DNA from: Brenneria sp. hezel4-2-4
GTDB lineage: Bacteria > Pseudomonadota > Gammaproteobacteria > Enterobacterales > Enterobacteriaceae
NCBI RefSeq assembly: GCF_013155275.1
Contig: NZ_JABJXS010000003.1
Coordinates: 372,001-436,000 of the forward strand
DNA length: 64,000 nucleotides
Direction of reading: 5' to 3'
Shown here: in pieces, positions 1 through 9,732 of the stretch
Position numbering within the stretch: position 1 is the first letter of the stretch
Layout: every line of letters begins with the position of its first letter
Notes under the pieces: model-generated
Database searches by the model: none
Told to the model about the DNA's origin: nothing
Seen by the model: the letters and a program-made list of their open reading frames with translations, nothing else
Position numbers and translations under genes: made by a program

Positions 1-126
1 CAGCTTTCCCAATCCGTTGCGAAGGGCTGGGAGCAGGGCGGCGTAACGCTGTTGGAGGTGGTCGTCCCGCCGAAAGACGGCGCGGAAACCCTCAACGCTT
101 TAGTCTCGCAGGTCGCCGCTTGGTAA
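1..126 (+). CDS. menD: MenD C-terminal end (partial)
   Basis: The window opens inside a frame-1 reading frame whose last 41 codons end in VSQVAAW and a TAA at 124-126. It runs straight into menH: the menD stop and the menH ATG share one base (TAATG). The position at the head of menH-menB-menC-menE identifies it as the C-terminus of the thiamine-diphosphate enzyme SEPHCHC synthase. That enzyme joins isochorismate and 2-oxoglutarate in menaquinone synthesis. The catalytic domains lie outside the window, so the call rests mainly on operon context. Confidence 0.85.
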   Translation, partial: QLSQSVAKGWEQGGVTLLEVVVPPKDGAETLNALVSQVAAW

Positions 127-902
127 TGCACAGCCAGAAAGTCGTCGGCTGCGATCCCGCGCCCTTGCAGCCGTGGCTGGTATGTCTGCACGGTCTGTTG
201 GGCAGCGCCGAAGACTGGCGGCCGATAGCGCCGTTTTTCACCCACTGGCCGTTGCTGCTGGTGGATTTGCCGGGGCATGGCGGATCGCGCGGCGTGACGC
301 CCGGCGGTTTTGCGCAGATGAGTCAGGGGTTGAACGCCACCTTGCAGCGGCAAGGCATTGAGCGTTATTGGCTGCTGGGGTATTCGCTGGGCGGCCGCAT
401 CGCCATGTATCATGCCTGTTGCGGACAGCATCATGGTCTGCAAGGGTTATTGGTCGAGGGAGGAAACCCGGGGCTGCCCGTGCGGTCATTACGCGAAGAG
501 CGCGTCCTGCATGATGCGCGCTGGGCGCGGCGTTTTCGCCATGAACCGCTGGAAACCGTACTGCATGACTGGTATCAGCAGGCGGTTTTTGCTGATTTAA
601 CCGCCGAACAGCGCGCCAGTCTCGTCTCCCTGCGCCGCCACAATCATGGCGCGGCGGTGGCGGATATGCTGGAGGCCACCTCGCTGGGGCGTCAGCCCTG
701 GCTGGGAGAAAAACTCCGGCGGTTGGCGGTTCCTTTTGCTTATCTGTGCGGCGCCAGAGACGCTAAGTTTCAGGCGCTGGCGCAGCAGTATGCTTTGCCG
801 CTGTTGAGCGTGGCGCAGGCCGGCCATAATGCGCATCAGGCCAATCCGGCGGCGTATGCCGCACGGATACTTTCTTTTATTTCGCATCCCGTTAAGGACT
901 AA
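126..902 (+). CDS. menH: 2-succinyl-6-hydroxy-2,4-cyclohexadiene-1-carboxylate synthase MenH
   Basis: This 258-residue alpha/beta hydrolase-fold enzyme eliminates pyruvate from SEPHCHC to give SHCHC in menaquinone synthesis. The oxyanion-hole segment [10 protein letters not shown] lies near the N-terminus. The nucleophile elbow GYSLGGR (Ser) is about one third in, and the catalytic His sits in GHNAH near the C-terminus. I chose the ATG at 126 because it overlaps the menD stop (TAATG), which fits translational coupling; a TTG two codons upstream is less likely. menB follows after 5 bases. Length and motifs match the enterobacterial family. Confidence 0.93.
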   Translation: MHSQKVVGCDPAPLQPWLVCLHGLLGSAEDWRPIAPFFTHWPLLLVDLPGHGGSRGVTPGGFAQMSQGLNATLQRQGIERYWLLGYSLGGRIAMYHACCGQHHGLQGLLVEGGNPGLPVRSLREERVLHDARWARRFRHEPLETVLHDWYQQAVFADLTAEQRASLVSLRRHNHGAAVADMLEATSLGRQPWLGEKLRRLAVPFAYLCGARDAKFQALAQQYALPLLSVAQAGHNAHQANPAAYAARILSFISHPVKD

Positions 903-907
903 TTACT

Positions 908-1765
908 ATGCTCTATCCCAGTGAAGAACTGCTTTACGCCCCGGTGGAATGGCACGATTGCAGCGGTGATTTCGTCGATATTCTCTATCACAAATCCGCT
1001 GACGGCATCGCCAAAATCACCATTAATCGTCCTCAGGTGCGTAATGCTTTTCGCCCGCAAACGGTGAAAGAGATGATCCAGGCGCTGGATAATGCCCGTC
1101 ATGATGACGGCATCGGCGTGATTATTCTGACCGGCGCGGGCGATAAAGCTTTCTGCTCCGGCGGCGACCAGAAAGTCCGTGGCGACTACGGCGGCTATCA
1201 GGACGACAGCGGCGTGCATCATCTGAACGTGCTGGACTTCCAGCGCCAAATCCGCACCTGCCCGAAACCGGTGGTGGCGATGGTGGCGGGTTACTCCATC
1301 GGCGGCGGACATGTGCTGCATATGATGTGCGATCTGACGATCGCGGCGGAGAACGCCATTTTCGGTCAGACCGGCCCGCGCGTCGGATCCTTTGACGGCG
1401 GCTGGGGCGCGTCTTATATGGCGCGGATCGTCGGTCAGAAAAAGGCCCGCGAAATCTGGTTCCTGTGCCGCCAGTACGATGCCGCGCAAGCGCTGGATAT
1501 GGGGCTGGTCAACACCGTGGTGCCGCTGGCCGAGCTGGAAAAAGAGACCGTACGCTGGTGCCGAGAAATGTTGCAAAACAGTCCGATGGCCTTGCGTTGC
1601 CTGAAAGCGGCGTTGAATGCCGACTGCGACGGGCAGGCCGGTTTGCAGGAATTGGCGGGTAACGCCACCATGCTGTTCTATATGACTGACGAAGGGCAGG
1701 AGGGCCGTAATGCCTTTAATGAAAAACGTCAGCCCGATTTCAGTAAATTCAAACGGAATCCGTAA
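908..1765 (+). CDS. menB: 1,4-dihydroxy-2-naphthoyl-CoA synthase MenB
   Basis: The 285-residue protein belongs to the crotonase superfamily. It closes the second ring of the naphthoquinone, turning o-succinylbenzoyl-CoA into 1,4-dihydroxy-2-naphthoyl-CoA. Visible family features are the crotonase entry segment [14 protein letters not shown], the oxyanion-hole region [13 protein letters not shown], and the conserved active-site stretch [16 protein letters not shown] followed by [13 protein letters not shown]. The C-terminal [16 protein letters not shown] is typical of MenB. The stop TAA overlaps the menC ATG (TAATG), so the men genes read as one tightly coupled operon. Confidence 0.96.
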   Translation: MLYPSEELLYAPVEWHDCSGDFVDILYHKSADGIAKITINRPQVRNAFRPQTVKEMIQALDNARHDDGIGVIILTGAGDKAFCSGGDQKVRGDYGGYQDDSGVHHLNVLDFQRQIRTCPKPVVAMVAGYSIGGGHVLHMMCDLTIAAENAIFGQTGPRVGSFDGGWGASYMARIVGQKKAREIWFLCRQYDAAQALDMGLVNTVVPLAELEKETVRWCREMLQNSPMALRCLKAALNADCDGQAGLQELAGNATMLFYMTDEGQEGRNAFNEKRQPDFSKFKRNP

Positions 1766-2736
1766 TGCGTCAGGTTAACGTCTATCGCTACCGCGTGCCG
1801 ATGGAGGCCGGGGTGGTGTTGCGCAATCAGCGCCTGAAAACCCGCGACGGGCTGATCGTTTGTTTGCAGCAGGGCGAGCGGCAGGGCTGGGGCGAGATTG
1901 CGCCGCTGCCTGAGTTCAGCGTGGAAACGCTGGCGGAGGCCGAAGCGGCGACGCTTGCGCAGCTACGGCGCTGGGCGGCCGGCGACGAACTGGCGGATGA
2001 TGTCCCGCCGTCGGTGGCCTTTGGTCTGAGCGTGGCGCTGGCTGAGCTGAATCAGGAGCTGCCTGTGACGGCGGATTACCGTAAGGCGCCGCTGTGCAAT
2101 GGCGATCCGGATGAGCTATTCGCCATGCTTCAGGCGTTGCCGGGCGAGAAAGTCGCCAAAGTTAAAGTCGGTCTGTATGAGGCGGTGCGTGACGGCATGA
2201 TCGTCAACGTGCTGCTGGAGGCGTTGCCGGATCTGAAACTGCGTCTGGACGCCAACCGCGGCTGGACGCGGGCCAAAGCGGATGGGTTCGCCCGTTATGT
2301 GGCGCCGCAGTTGCGTTCGCGCATCGCTTTTCTGGAAGAGCCTTGCAAAACCCGTCAGGAATCCCGCGAGTTTGCGCGGGACACCGGCATCAATATCGCC
2401 TGGGATGAAAGCGTGCGCGAAGCCGACTTTCGGGTCGAGGCCGAACCGGGCGTCAGCGCCATCGTCATCAAACCGACGCTGGTCGGCAGCCTGACGCGCT
2501 GTCGGCAACTGGTGCGGGAAGCGCATCAGGCGGGGCTGACCGCGGTCATCAGCTCCAGTATTGAGTCCAGTCTGGGATTAAGCCAACTGGCGCGTCTGGC
2601 GCACTGGCTGACGCCGGATACCATTCCCGGGCTGGATACGCTGGATTTGATGCAGTCGCAGGTGATACGGCCCTGGCCGGAAAGCGAATTACCGCTGCTG
2701 GCGGTCGACCAACTGGAACGGGTATGGCAATCCTGA
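1765..2736 (+). CDS. menC: o-succinylbenzoate synthase MenC
   Basis: This 323-residue enolase-superfamily enzyme dehydrates SHCHC to o-succinylbenzoate. The catalytic and metal-binding pattern is visible: KVKVG with the active-site lysines, the metal ligand Asp in LRLDANRGW, Glu in FLEEPCK, Asp in AWDESVRE, and the second lysine in VIKPTLVG. The start overlaps the menB stop. Its 3' end overlaps menE by 13 bases, so expression is probably coupled in both directions. Confidence 0.95.
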   Translation: MRQVNVYRYRVPMEAGVVLRNQRLKTRDGLIVCLQQGERQGWGEIAPLPEFSVETLAEAEAATLAQLRRWAAGDELADDVPPSVAFGLSVALAELNQELPVTADYRKAPLCNGDPDELFAMLQALPGEKVAKVKVGLYEAVRDGMIVNVLLEALPDLKLRLDANRGWTRAKADGFARYVAPQLRSRIAFLEEPCKTRQESREFARDTGINIAWDESVREADFRVEAEPGVSAIVIKPTLVGSLTRCRQLVREAHQAGLTAVISSSIESSLGLSQLARLAHWLTPDTIPGLDTLDLMQSQVIRPWPESELPLLAVDQLERVWQS

Positions 2737-4115
2737 ACGACTGGCCCTGGCGTCACTGGGCCGGCCATGCCTCCCGGTCAGACGCGCTGATCGACGGCGA
2801 GCGACGCTGGAACTGGCGGGAGCTTGCGCAGCGGGTCGATCAACTGGCCTGCGGTTTTCAGCGGCAGGGCGTCGCGCCCGGTTGCGGCGTGGTGCTGCGC
2901 GGTAAGAACAGCCCCGCCATGCTGTTCTGTTATCTGGCGCTGTTACGGTGCGGCGCGCGGCTGTTGCCGCTCAATCCGCAACTGCCTGAATCATTAACCG
3001 ACTCCCTGCTGCATTCACTGGACGTCCGCTACGGCCTATGCCTGAATGGGCGGCCGTGGTCGTCAGGGGTGGCGGCGTTACGGCATGACCCTGTCGATGC
3101 GCCTTCTTCCCCACCGGCGCTGCCCTGGCAAGCGGAGCGGCTGGCGACGCTGACGTTAACCTCGGGATCCAGCGGCTTGCCCAAGGCCGCCGCGCATACC
3201 TTTGCTGCCCACCTTGCCAGCGCCGGGGGCGTGTTGCAGATGATGGCGTTCTCCCATGGAGATAGCTGGCTGCTGTCGTTGCCGCTGTTTCATGTGTCCG
3301 GGCAGGGCATCGTGTGGCGCTGGTTGGCCGCCGGCGCCACGCTGGTGGTACGCGCCGATCGGCCGTTGGATACGGCGTTGCAGGAGTGTACGCATGCCTC
3401 ATTGGTGCCGACCCAGCTATGGCGGCTGTTAACGCAAAATAGGCTGCCCCCGACGCTGAAAGCGGTGTTGCTGGGCGGGGTGACGATCCCGGCGGCGTTA
3501 ACCCGGCAGGCGGAGGTCCACGGCGTGACGTGCTGGTGCGGATACGGTTTAACCGAGCTGGCTTCGACGGTGTGCGCCAAACGCGCCGACGGCCGTGCCG
3601 GCGTCGGGCTTCCGCTTAGCGGGCGGGAGATCCGTCTGGCGGGCGAGGAAATTTTGCTGCGCGGCAGTACGCTGGCTTCGGGCTATTGGCGCGACGGACG
3701 GCTAGTTCCGCTGGTCGACGAACAGGGTTGGTTCCATACGCGGGATCGCGGCTGTTTCGATAAGGGCGAGTGGCGCATTCTGGGCCGCCTGGATAATCAG
3801 TTTTTCAGCGGCGGCGAGGGGATTCAGCCGGAAAATATCGAGTCGCTGCTGCTTACGCACCCGGATATTCAGCAAGCCTGCGTGGTGCCGATTGATGACG
3901 TGGAGTTCGGTCAGCGTCCTGTGGCGGTGGTGGAAATAAGCGGCGCGACAACGCCGGATGAGATCCGTGACTGGCTGCTGCCGCAGTTGCCGGGGTTTCA
4001 GCGTCCGGTCGCCTATTATCTGTTGCCCGAGGCGTTGAAAAGCGGCGGGATTAAGCTCTCCCGCCAGCAGGTAAAATTGTGGGTCGATGGCCTGAACGAC
4101 AGGAAAAAAGCGTGA
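2724..4115 (+). CDS. menE: o-succinylbenzoate-CoA ligase MenE
   Basis: The 463-residue protein is an ANL-superfamily adenylate-forming enzyme that activates o-succinylbenzoate with ATP and CoA for MenB. The P-loop-like signature [17 protein letters not shown] is present, followed by the [10 protein letters not shown] motif and the hinge aspartate region RDRGCF and [11 protein letters not shown]. The C-terminal catalytic lysine lies in GGIKLSRQQ. It is the last men gene in the window. Its final codons contain a perfect 8-bp hairpin that best serves the convergent catalase gene. Confidence 0.94.
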   Translation: MAILNDWPWRHWAGHASRSDALIDGERRWNWRELAQRVDQLACGFQRQGVAPGCGVVLRGKNSPAMLFCYLALLRCGARLLPLNPQLPESLTDSLLHSLDVRYGLCLNGRPWSSGVAALRHDPVDAPSSPPALPWQAERLATLTLTSGSSGLPKAAAHTFAAHLASAGGVLQMMAFSHGDSWLLSLPLFHVSGQGIVWRWLAAGATLVVRADRPLDTALQECTHASLVPTQLWRLLTQNRLPPTLKAVLLGGVTIPAALTRQAEVHGVTCWCGYGLTELASTVCAKRADGRAGVGLPLSGREIRLAGEEILLRGSTLASGYWRDGRLVPLVDEQGWFHTRDRGCFDKGEWRILGRLDNQFFSGGEGIQPENIESLLLTHPDIQQACVVPIDDVEFGQRPVAVVEISGATTPDEIRDWLLPQLPGFQRPVAYYLLPEALKSGGIKLSRQQVKLWVDGLNDRKKA

Positions 4116-4129
4116 GGATGACCTCACGC
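4104..4129 (-). terminator. Rho-independent terminator of catalase, inside the menE 3' end
   Basis: The 8-bp perfect stem GCGTGAGG/CCTCACGC (4110-4129, 4-base loop) is followed on the minus strand by six T (4104-4109). It lies immediately past the catalase stop and overlaps the last codons of menE. Confidence 0.8.
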
Positions 4130-4136
4130 CTGCCGA

Positions 4137-5570
4137 TTATTTCCCTAACGCTTTCGCCACCCCGGCGCCATAGGCCGGATCAACGCGGTTAAACAGCGCA
4201 ATCTGACGATCCTGAATAAACTCCGGCACCTGCGACAGTTCACCGGCGATACGCTGGAACATGCGCTGGTGTTCTTCTTCGCTCAGCAGATTAAACAACG
4301 CCCGCGGCTGACTGAAATAGTCTTCATCTTCACGGTGATTCCAATGATCGGCAGCGCCATCCAGCGTGAGCGGCGGTTCGCTGAAGTCTGGCTGCTCCTG
4401 AAAGACGCCAAAGCTGTTCGGTTCATAGGTCGCCCCGTTGCCGCTGTTGCCGTCGACGCGCAGCGCGCCGTCGCGGTGGTAGTTGTGGAACGGACATTGG
4501 GGGGCGTTGACCGGGATCTGATGATGGTTGACCCCCAGGCGATAGCGTGCGGCATCGCCATAAGAGAACAGACGGCCTTGCAGCATTTTATCCGGTGAGA
4601 AGCCGATGCCGGGAATGATGTGTGCCGGATTAAAGGCGGCCTGTTCCACTTCGGAAAAGTAGTTATCCGGGTTGCGGTTCAACTCAAAAAAACCGACATC
4701 GATCAGCGGATAATCGCCGTGCGGCCAGACTTTGGTCAGATCAAACGGATTATAGGGAACCTGCGAGGCTTCCGCTTCCGGCATGATTTGGATTTTCAGG
4801 TTCCAGCGGGGAAAATCGCCGTTTTCAATGGCGGTGAATAAATCCCGCTGCGCGCTTTCACGATCTTTACCAACCAGCGCCTCTGCTTCATCGTCCATCA
4901 GATTTTCAATCCCCTGCTGGCAGATAAAGTGGAATTTAACCCAGAAACGCTCATTGGCCGCATTGATGAAGCTGTAGGTGTGGCTGCCGAAACCGTGAAT
5001 ATGACGAAATGACTTGGGTAAACCGCGGTCGCTGAAATCAATCGTCAACTGATGCAGCGATTCCGGCAGTTGGGAAAAGAAATCCCATTTGTAGACCGGG
5101 TTACGCAGGTTGGTGCGCGGATCGCGTTTAACGATGTGATTGAGGTCGGGAAACTTCAGCGGATCGCGCAAATAGAATACCGGGGTATTGTTGCCCACCA
5201 GATCCCAGTTGCCTTCTTCGGTATAGAATTTCATGGCGAAACCGCGGATATCGCGCTCTGCGTCGGCGGCGCCGCGCTCGCCCGCCACGGTGGAAAGGCG
5301 TATAAACATCTCGGTTTGTTTACCGACTTCAGAGAAGATTTTCGCACGGGTATAACGGGTGATATCGTGGGTGACGGTGAACGTGCCGTGTGCGCCGGAA
5401 CCTTTGGCGTGCATCCGTCGTTCGGGGATCACTTCACGATCGAAATGCGCCAGTTTTTCCAGAAACCAGACATCCTGCATTAACATCGGGCCGCGCCGTC
5501 CGGCGGTAATGACATTGTTGTTATCCACAACGGGAGCGCCGGCGACCGTCGTCAGCTTTTTCTTGCTCAT
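4137..5570 (-). CDS. katA: Monofunctional heme catalase KatA (small subunit)
   Basis: This 477-residue protein is a small-subunit catalase that disproportionates hydrogen peroxide. Visible features are the distal His region [15 protein letters not shown], the distal Asn in [16 protein letters not shown], and the proximal heme tyrosine signature [14 protein letters not shown]. It lacks the extra C-terminal domain of large-subunit KatE. I chose the second ATG of ATGATG because it sits about 7 bases from an AAGGA ribosome-binding site; the first lies only 4 bases away. No signal peptide is seen, so it is cytoplasmic. It stands alone, convergent with the men operon and divergent from yfaZ. An OxyR link is plausible but no site was identified. 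Confidence 0.95.
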   Translation of the reverse strand: MSKKKLTTVAGAPVVDNNNVITAGRRGPMLMQDVWFLEKLAHFDREVIPERRMHAKGSGAHGTFTVTHDITRYTRAKIFSEVGKQTEMFIRLSTVAGERGAADAERDIRGFAMKFYTEEGNWDLVGNNTPVFYLRDPLKFPDLNHIVKRDPRTNLRNPVYKWDFFSQLPESLHQLTIDFSDRGLPKSFRHIHGFGSHTYSFINAANERFWVKFHFICQQGIENLMDDEAEALVGKDRESAQRDLFTAIENGDFPRWNLKIQIMPEAEASQVPYNPFDLTKVWPHGDYPLIDVGFFELNRNPDNYFSEVEQAAFNPAHIIPGIGFSPDKMLQGRLFSYGDAARYRLGVNHHQIPVNAPQCPFHNYHRDGALRVDGNSGNGATYEPNSFGVFQEQPDFSEPPLTLDGAADHWNHREDEDYFSQPRALFNLLSEEEHQRMFQRIAGELSQVPEFIQDRQIALFNRVDPAYGAGVAKALGK

Positions 5571-5837
5571 CATGTGTTCCTTATATTTATTACTCTACGT
5601 TTTTGAGTCTTTGCCCTAAATACTATTATTCATTATGGGGTTTTTAGCCAAATAAGCGACGCTAATCATTTTTTATGCTTCCGGGAGCGCCGCTGGAATT
5701 TTCCGGCGCGTTTTAACGGCGTAAATACCGCTTTAACACAATATCGTGCTGGAGTAGCGGCCCGATTCGGGTAGAATCGGCGACGATATCGACATATTTT
5801 GCACGTGCGTTTAACAACGGTTTTAAGGATATTAACA
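5571..5837. promoter_or_regulatory. Divergent katA/yfaZ promoter region
   Basis: This is a 267-base spacer between divergent starts. It is A/T-rich on the katA side. The yfaZ ATG is preceded by AAGGA. A G/C inverted repeat (CCGGGAGCGCCGCTGGAATTTTCCGGCGCG region, 5681-5711) could form a hairpin. I could not assign promoter boxes with confidence. Confidence 0.4.
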
Positions 5838-6380
5838 ATGAAAAAGTTTGTGATTGCTTGTGCAGGAAGTTTGCTGCTGGCGACGTCTTCCGTTTACGCC
5901 ATTGGCATCTCCGGGGAAGCCGGACGTGACTATGTGGGCGCAAACGCCGGGTTTGGCCTGCTGGTGCCCGGGCTGTCCGGTAATGTGAGCTATGCTCATG
6001 GCGACAACGATAACGATGTTTACGGCTTCGGACTAGGCTACACCCTGCCGGTCGGCCCGCTGAAAGTCACGCTTGGCGGCAAGGCGCTGTATCTGAATCA
6101 GGATCGCGGCTCTGACGGACATGCGCTGGCGCTGGGCGGCGGCGTACAGTGGCCGATCAACCGTTACTTCTCTGTGTACGGCGAGGGTTATTATTCGCCG
6201 GACGCCTTCTCCAGCCACGTCGATCACTACGTTGAAGGTAAAGCGGGGGTTCGCTGGCATGTCGTCGGGCCGCTCAATGTGGATGTGGGGTATCGTTATA
6301 TCAACATGGCCGGCGAGAGCGGCCGCTCAGATAACACGCTGGCCGATTCCGCCTATATCGGCGTTGGTCTGAATTTCTGA
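5838..6380 (+). CDS. yfaZ: YfaZ family outer membrane protein
   Basis: The 180-residue precursor begins with a clear signal peptide (MKKFVIACAGSLLLATSSVYA, residues 1-21). The mature part has alternating hydrophobic/polar strands rich in Gly and Tyr and ends in GVGLNF with a terminal Phe, the usual beta-barrel insertion signal. It matches YfaZ, an outer membrane protein of unknown function next to yfaY in E. coli; the same adjacency is kept here. The longer reading frame from 5799 is rejected because the ATG at 5838 carries an AAGGA site and the signal peptide. Confidence 0.88.
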   Translation: MKKFVIACAGSLLLATSSVYAIGISGEAGRDYVGANAGFGLLVPGLSGNVSYAHGDNDNDVYGFGLGYTLPVGPLKVTLGGKALYLNQDRGSDGHALALGGGVQWPINRYFSVYGEGYYSPDAFSSHVDHYVEGKAGVRWHVVGPLNVDVGYRYINMAGESGRSDNTLADSAYIGVGLNF

Positions 6381-6417
6381 TAACCCGCCTTACCCTCCAC
6401 AGGTATCGGAAGTTATG

Positions 6418-6441
6418 ACGGGCGCGAGCGATCGCGCCCGT
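6418..6441 (+). terminator. Hairpin after yfaZ
   Basis: A perfect 10-bp inverted repeat ACGGGCGCGA/TCGCGCCCGT with a 4-base loop lies between yfaZ and yfaY. Only two T follow, so it may act as a weak terminator or an mRNA stabilising hairpin. Confidence 0.55.
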
Positions 6442-6463
6442 TTGCCATAAACAGGAGTAAAAC

Positions 6464-7660
6464 ATGCTTAGGGTCGAGATGTTATGTACCGGCGATGAAG
6501 TGTTGCATGGTCAGATTATTGATACCAATGCGGCCTGGCTGGCGGACTACCTGTTCCAACAGGGGCTGCCGATGACCAGTCGTATGACGGTGGGGGATGA
6601 TCTCGACGCGTTGGTCGCCGCGATTACCCAGCGTAGCCGGATTGCCGATATCCTGATTGTAAACGGCGGGTTGGGGCCAACCAGCGATGACTTGAGCGCG
6701 CTGGCCGCGGCGACCGCGGCCGGTGAAGGATTGGTCGAACACGCCGACTGGCTGGCGCGGATGGAGGTTTTTTTTGCCGAGCGCGGCCGGGTGATGGCGC
6801 CGAGCAACCGTAAGCAGGCGCAGATCCCGGCCAGCGCCGAAATGGTCGACAATCCAGTCGGCACGGCATGCGGTTTCGCCTTGCGGTTGAACCAATGCCT
6901 GATGTTTTTTACGCCGGGGGTTCCCTCGGAATTCAAGGTCATGGTGGATCAGCAAATCATGCCGCGTCTGCGCGAGCGCTTTACGATTGCTCCGCCGCCG
7001 CTGTGTTTGCGCTTAACCACCTTTGGCCGTTCCGAAAGCGATCTTGCCAGCCAGTTGGATGGATTGGCGCTTCCGCCGGGCGTGGTGCTGGGATATCGCT
7101 CCGCCATGCCGATTATTGAGTTGAAGCTGACCGGGCCGGCCGCGCAACGGGCGGCGATGGAGCGGTTATGGGAACAGGTGCGCGCCGTCGCCGGGGAAAA
7201 CGCCCTATTCGAAGGGACGGAAGGCTTACCCGCTCAGTTGGCCCGGCGCCTGGTTGAACGGCATCTTCAACTGGCGGTAAGCGAACATTTTACCGCCGGC
7301 TTGCTGAACTGGCAGCTACAGTCGGCAAACGTCCCTCTGGCCGGGGGAGAATTGCCGGCAAAAGCGGATTCGCAGGATTTAGCGCGGCTGGCCGACGATA
7401 CCCGTCAACTGGCCGAACGCCATCAGTCGGCGCTGGCGCTGAGCGTGGGCGAGCGGCAAAACGATCGGCTGGCGATTGCGCTGCACACGCCGCAAGGGAC
7501 ATTTGCCCAGGCGATACAGTTCAACGTGCAGCGTTATAGCCTGAAGACGCATCAGGAAGTGGTGGCGATGCTGGCAATGAATATGTTGCGCCGTTGGCTT
7601 AATGGCTGGCCGGTCTACGGCGGCCACGGCTGGATCACGGTGTTGGAAACGCTGGACTGA
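6464..7660 (+). CDS. yfaY: CinA family protein YfaY
   Basis: The 398-residue protein is a CinA-type protein close to E. coli YfaY. The N-terminal molybdopterin-binding-like (COG1058) domain is clear: EMLCTGDEVLHGQIIDTN, VNGGLGPTSDD and MFFTPGVPSEFKVM. The C-terminal half corresponds to the CinA NMN deamidase-like domain but is diverged in this subfamily, so pyridine nucleotide salvage activity should not be assumed. An AGGAG precedes the start. It follows yfaZ after 83 bases containing a hairpin. Confidence 0.9.
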   Translation: MLRVEMLCTGDEVLHGQIIDTNAAWLADYLFQQGLPMTSRMTVGDDLDALVAAITQRSRIADILIVNGGLGPTSDDLSALAAATAAGEGLVEHADWLARMEVFFAERGRVMAPSNRKQAQIPASAEMVDNPVGTACGFALRLNQCLMFFTPGVPSEFKVMVDQQIMPRLRERFTIAPPPLCLRLTTFGRSESDLASQLDGLALPPGVVLGYRSAMPIIELKLTGPAAQRAAMERLWEQVRAVAGENALFEGTEGLPAQLARRLVERHLQLAVSEHFTAGLLNWQLQSANVPLAGGELPAKADSQDLARLADDTRQLAERHQSALALSVGERQNDRLAIALHTPQGTFAQAIQFNVQRYSLKTHQEVVAMLAMNMLRRWLNGWPVYGGHGWITVLETLD

Positions 7661-7729
7661 GTATGCGATTCTTAATTGGCTAACTTGTTAAAATTATTGG
7701 GTTTTAACCTTCCTTGAAAGGTGAGGGAT

Positions 7730-7948
7730 CCCCACAAATTTGGGGAAGCGTTTCTGTCGGTGCAGTGAGGTTTCGTGCGCACTAACCAATGCGGATTTCT
7801 GCAACCGTTGCAGCACGCGCCCGACATGGGGTGGCTCAAGCGCCGCCGCCCCATGGCCCCGCCCACCTCAGCGCAATTTTTACGCCAAGAGAACCCCTAA
7901 ATAACAACCTTTTGTTATTTAACGTGATTGATCAAATAATACTTAATC
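7730..7948 (+). repeat. Dispersed intergenic repeat, copy A
   Basis: This copy fills most of the spacer between the convergent yfaY and cnoX ends. It matches the minus strand of 28715-29034 in ordered blocks: CCCCACAAAT, TTTCGTGCGCACTAA, GCAGCACGCGCCCGACA, CCACCTCAGCGC and ATCAAATAA. It contains the hairpins CTGCAA-CCG-TTGCAG (7799-7813) and CATGGGG/CCCCATG (about 7825-7855). No open reading frame of quality lies in it. The remainder of 7661-8002 holds only flanking sequence and a CCTCCCC/GGGGAGG hairpin (7963-7982) just past the cnoX stop. Confidence 0.85.
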
Positions 7949-8002
7949 ACTTTCTGGGGATTCCTCCCCGGGAAAGGGGAGGCCGGGTGGAATTAACCGC
8001 GA

Positions 8003-8863
8003 TTAATACAGCAGCGAATAGAGCTGGCGACGATAGCGGGCGGCGAGGGCGTCGCCGGTGCCGAGCGCGGCCATGATATCCATCAGCGTTTTACGCGCGG
8101 CCCCTTGCGCCGCACCCAGATCTTTTCTCAGGAAGCCCATCAGCAGCTCCAGCGCTTCTTCGTTACGTCCGACCTGATGCATCTGCAACGCCAACTGTAC
8201 CGCCAGCTCCGCGTTCTGCGGGTCGGCCTCCAACTGCTGTTGCAATTGCTGGATTTCCGGGGTGTCGGCCGCCTGCTTCAGCAATTCAATCTGCGCCACC
8301 AGACCGTGATAACGGGTATCCTGATCCTGTAGCGGGATGGTCGCCAGCACGGCTTCGGCGTCTTCGCTGCGGTTGAGCTGAATTTGAATCTCCGCCAGCA
8401 TCAGGCCGATGTCGCTGCGCTGCTGGCTAAGCTGCCAGGCGTCTTTCAGCAACACCATCGCTTCCGGCAGTTTATCTTCCTGAATCAGTTGCTGCGCCTC
8501 GGCGACCTTCAGTTCTTCTTCTTTCGGCAATGCGCGAGTCAACAGTTCACGGATGGCTTCTTCCGGCTGCGGCCCCTGAAAACCATCCAGCGGCTGGCCG
8601 TCTTTGAACAGATAGACGGTCGGGATCGCGCGCAGGCCGAATTGCGCCGCGACGTGCTGTTCGGCGTCGCAATCGACTTTGGCCAGAATAAATTGCCCGG
8701 CGTATTCCTGCGCCAGCTTATTCAGCACCGGTTCCAGTTGCTGACAGTGCTGGCTGCGTTCCGACCAGAAATAGAACAGAACCGGCAGGGTCGCGGACTG
8801 TTCCAGCACCTGATGCAGGTTGGATTCGTTGATATCAATAATCGTTGCTTGTTGTTCTAGCAT
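8003..8863 (-). CDS. cnoX: Chaperedoxin CnoX (YbbN)
   Basis: The 286-residue protein has an N-terminal thioredoxin fold (residues about 1-110) followed by TPR-like helices rich in Leu, Gln and Ala. The usual CXXC is replaced by SQHC in FWSERSQHC, as in E. coli CnoX, so it lacks normal thioredoxin reductase-type activity. The E. coli protein is a holdase that protects substrates from oxidation and cooperates with GroEL and DnaK. It is cytoplasmic, with no signal peptide. ybbO, tesA and the divergent ybbA-ybbP lie upstream, the same block as in E. coli. Confidence 0.93.
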   Translation of the reverse strand: MLEQQATIIDINESNLHQVLEQSATLPVLFYFWSERSQHCQQLEPVLNKLAQEYAGQFILAKVDCDAEQHVAAQFGLRAIPTVYLFKDGQPLDGFQGPQPEEAIRELLTRALPKEEELKVAEAQQLIQEDKLPEAMVLLKDAWQLSQQRSDIGLMLAEIQIQLNRSEDAEAVLATIPLQDQDTRYHGLVAQIELLKQAADTPEIQQLQQQLEADPQNAELAVQLALQMHQVGRNEEALELLMGFLRKDLGAAQGAARKTLMDIMAALGTGDALAARYRRQLYSLLY

Positions 8864-8926
8864 TGGAGTTCTCTCTCAGCCGTTTTGGCTATAAATGGGG
8901 GCAAAATGCGCCGCTTCAAGCCAATA

Positions 8927-9703
8927 TCAGGAGCGGGTGCGTAATACGTTGTCCAGACAGCGTCCGGGCAACAGACGACGCAACCACGATAAGCCGTGCG
9001 CAACCAGCGTGACGGGATAACGCAGCCTGGGGCGCGGGCTTTCCAGCGCGTGATGCAGTTTGGGCAATACCGCTTCGGGCGACAGCGTAAAGCGTTTGGC
9101 GATGCCGGGATTGGTCACCGGTTTATCGGTCTGCGTCTGATCGACATTGGCGCTAAAGCGGGTCGCCAGCGGGCCGGGTTCGATCAGGCTGACGTGCAAA
9201 CCGCTGCCGTGCAGCTCCATCCGTAACGTGTCCGACCAGGCTTCAAGGGCGAATTTACTGGCGGCGTAGGCGCCGCGTCCGGGCGTGGCGACCAATCCCA
9301 TCACCGAACTGGTCTGAATAATGCGGCCTTCGCCGTGCGGCAACATCGCCGGCAGCAATAATTGCGTCAGTTGATGCGTGCCAAACAGATTGCTGGAAAA
9401 CTGCTGTTCCAACTGCCGACGCGAAATGCTGTTCAATGCGCCGTATAAACCATATCCGGCGTTATTAAACAGGGCGTACAGACGGTTCCCGGTCAGTCCA
9501 ATGACGTCGGCGGCGGCGCGCTCAATGCTGGCGCCGTCGTCCAGATCCAACTCGATTCCTTCCAGACCCAGCGCCGCCATTCGCGCGACATCTTCAGCGC
9601 GCCGGCAGGCGGCGATCACGCGGTAGCCGCGTTTTTGCAGATCCTGCGCGGCAATCAGGCCGATTCCGCTGGAACATCCGGTAATTAAAACCGTTTTTTG
9701 CAT
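8927..9703 (-). CDS. ybbO: Short-chain dehydrogenase YbbO
   Basis: This 258-residue classical SDR has the nucleotide-binding TGCSSGIG near the start, NNAGYG after it, the catalytic Ser in TSSVMG, and the YAASK Tyr/Lys pair. It resembles E. coli YbbO, an NADP-dependent aldehyde or ketone reductase. I chose the ATG giving MQKTVLITG; an in-frame TTG 11 codons upstream (9736) matches the longer E. coli annotation but would overlap the tesA stop. It lies 29 bases downstream of tesA and is probably co-transcribed with it. Confidence 0.9.
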   Translation of the reverse strand: MQKTVLITGCSSGIGLIAAQDLQKRGYRVIAACRRAEDVARMAALGLEGIELDLDDGASIERAAADVIGLTGNRLYALFNNAGYGLYGALNSISRRQLEQQFSSNLFGTHQLTQLLLPAMLPHGEGRIIQTSSVMGLVATPGRGAYAASKFALEAWSDTLRMELHGSGLHVSLIEPGPLATRFSANVDQTQTDKPVTNPGIAKRFTLSPEAVLPKLHHALESPRPRLRYPVTLVAHGLSWLRRLLPGRCLDNVLRTRS

Positions 9704-9732
9704 AACTTTACCTAATTGAAAAGCCCTATTTA

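Noticed and set aside
7726-7964. Repeat copy A as an insertion sequence
   Set aside because: Too short for a transposase and without a reading frame; the terminal similarity is seen in one copy only, so I list it as a repeat, not a mobile element.
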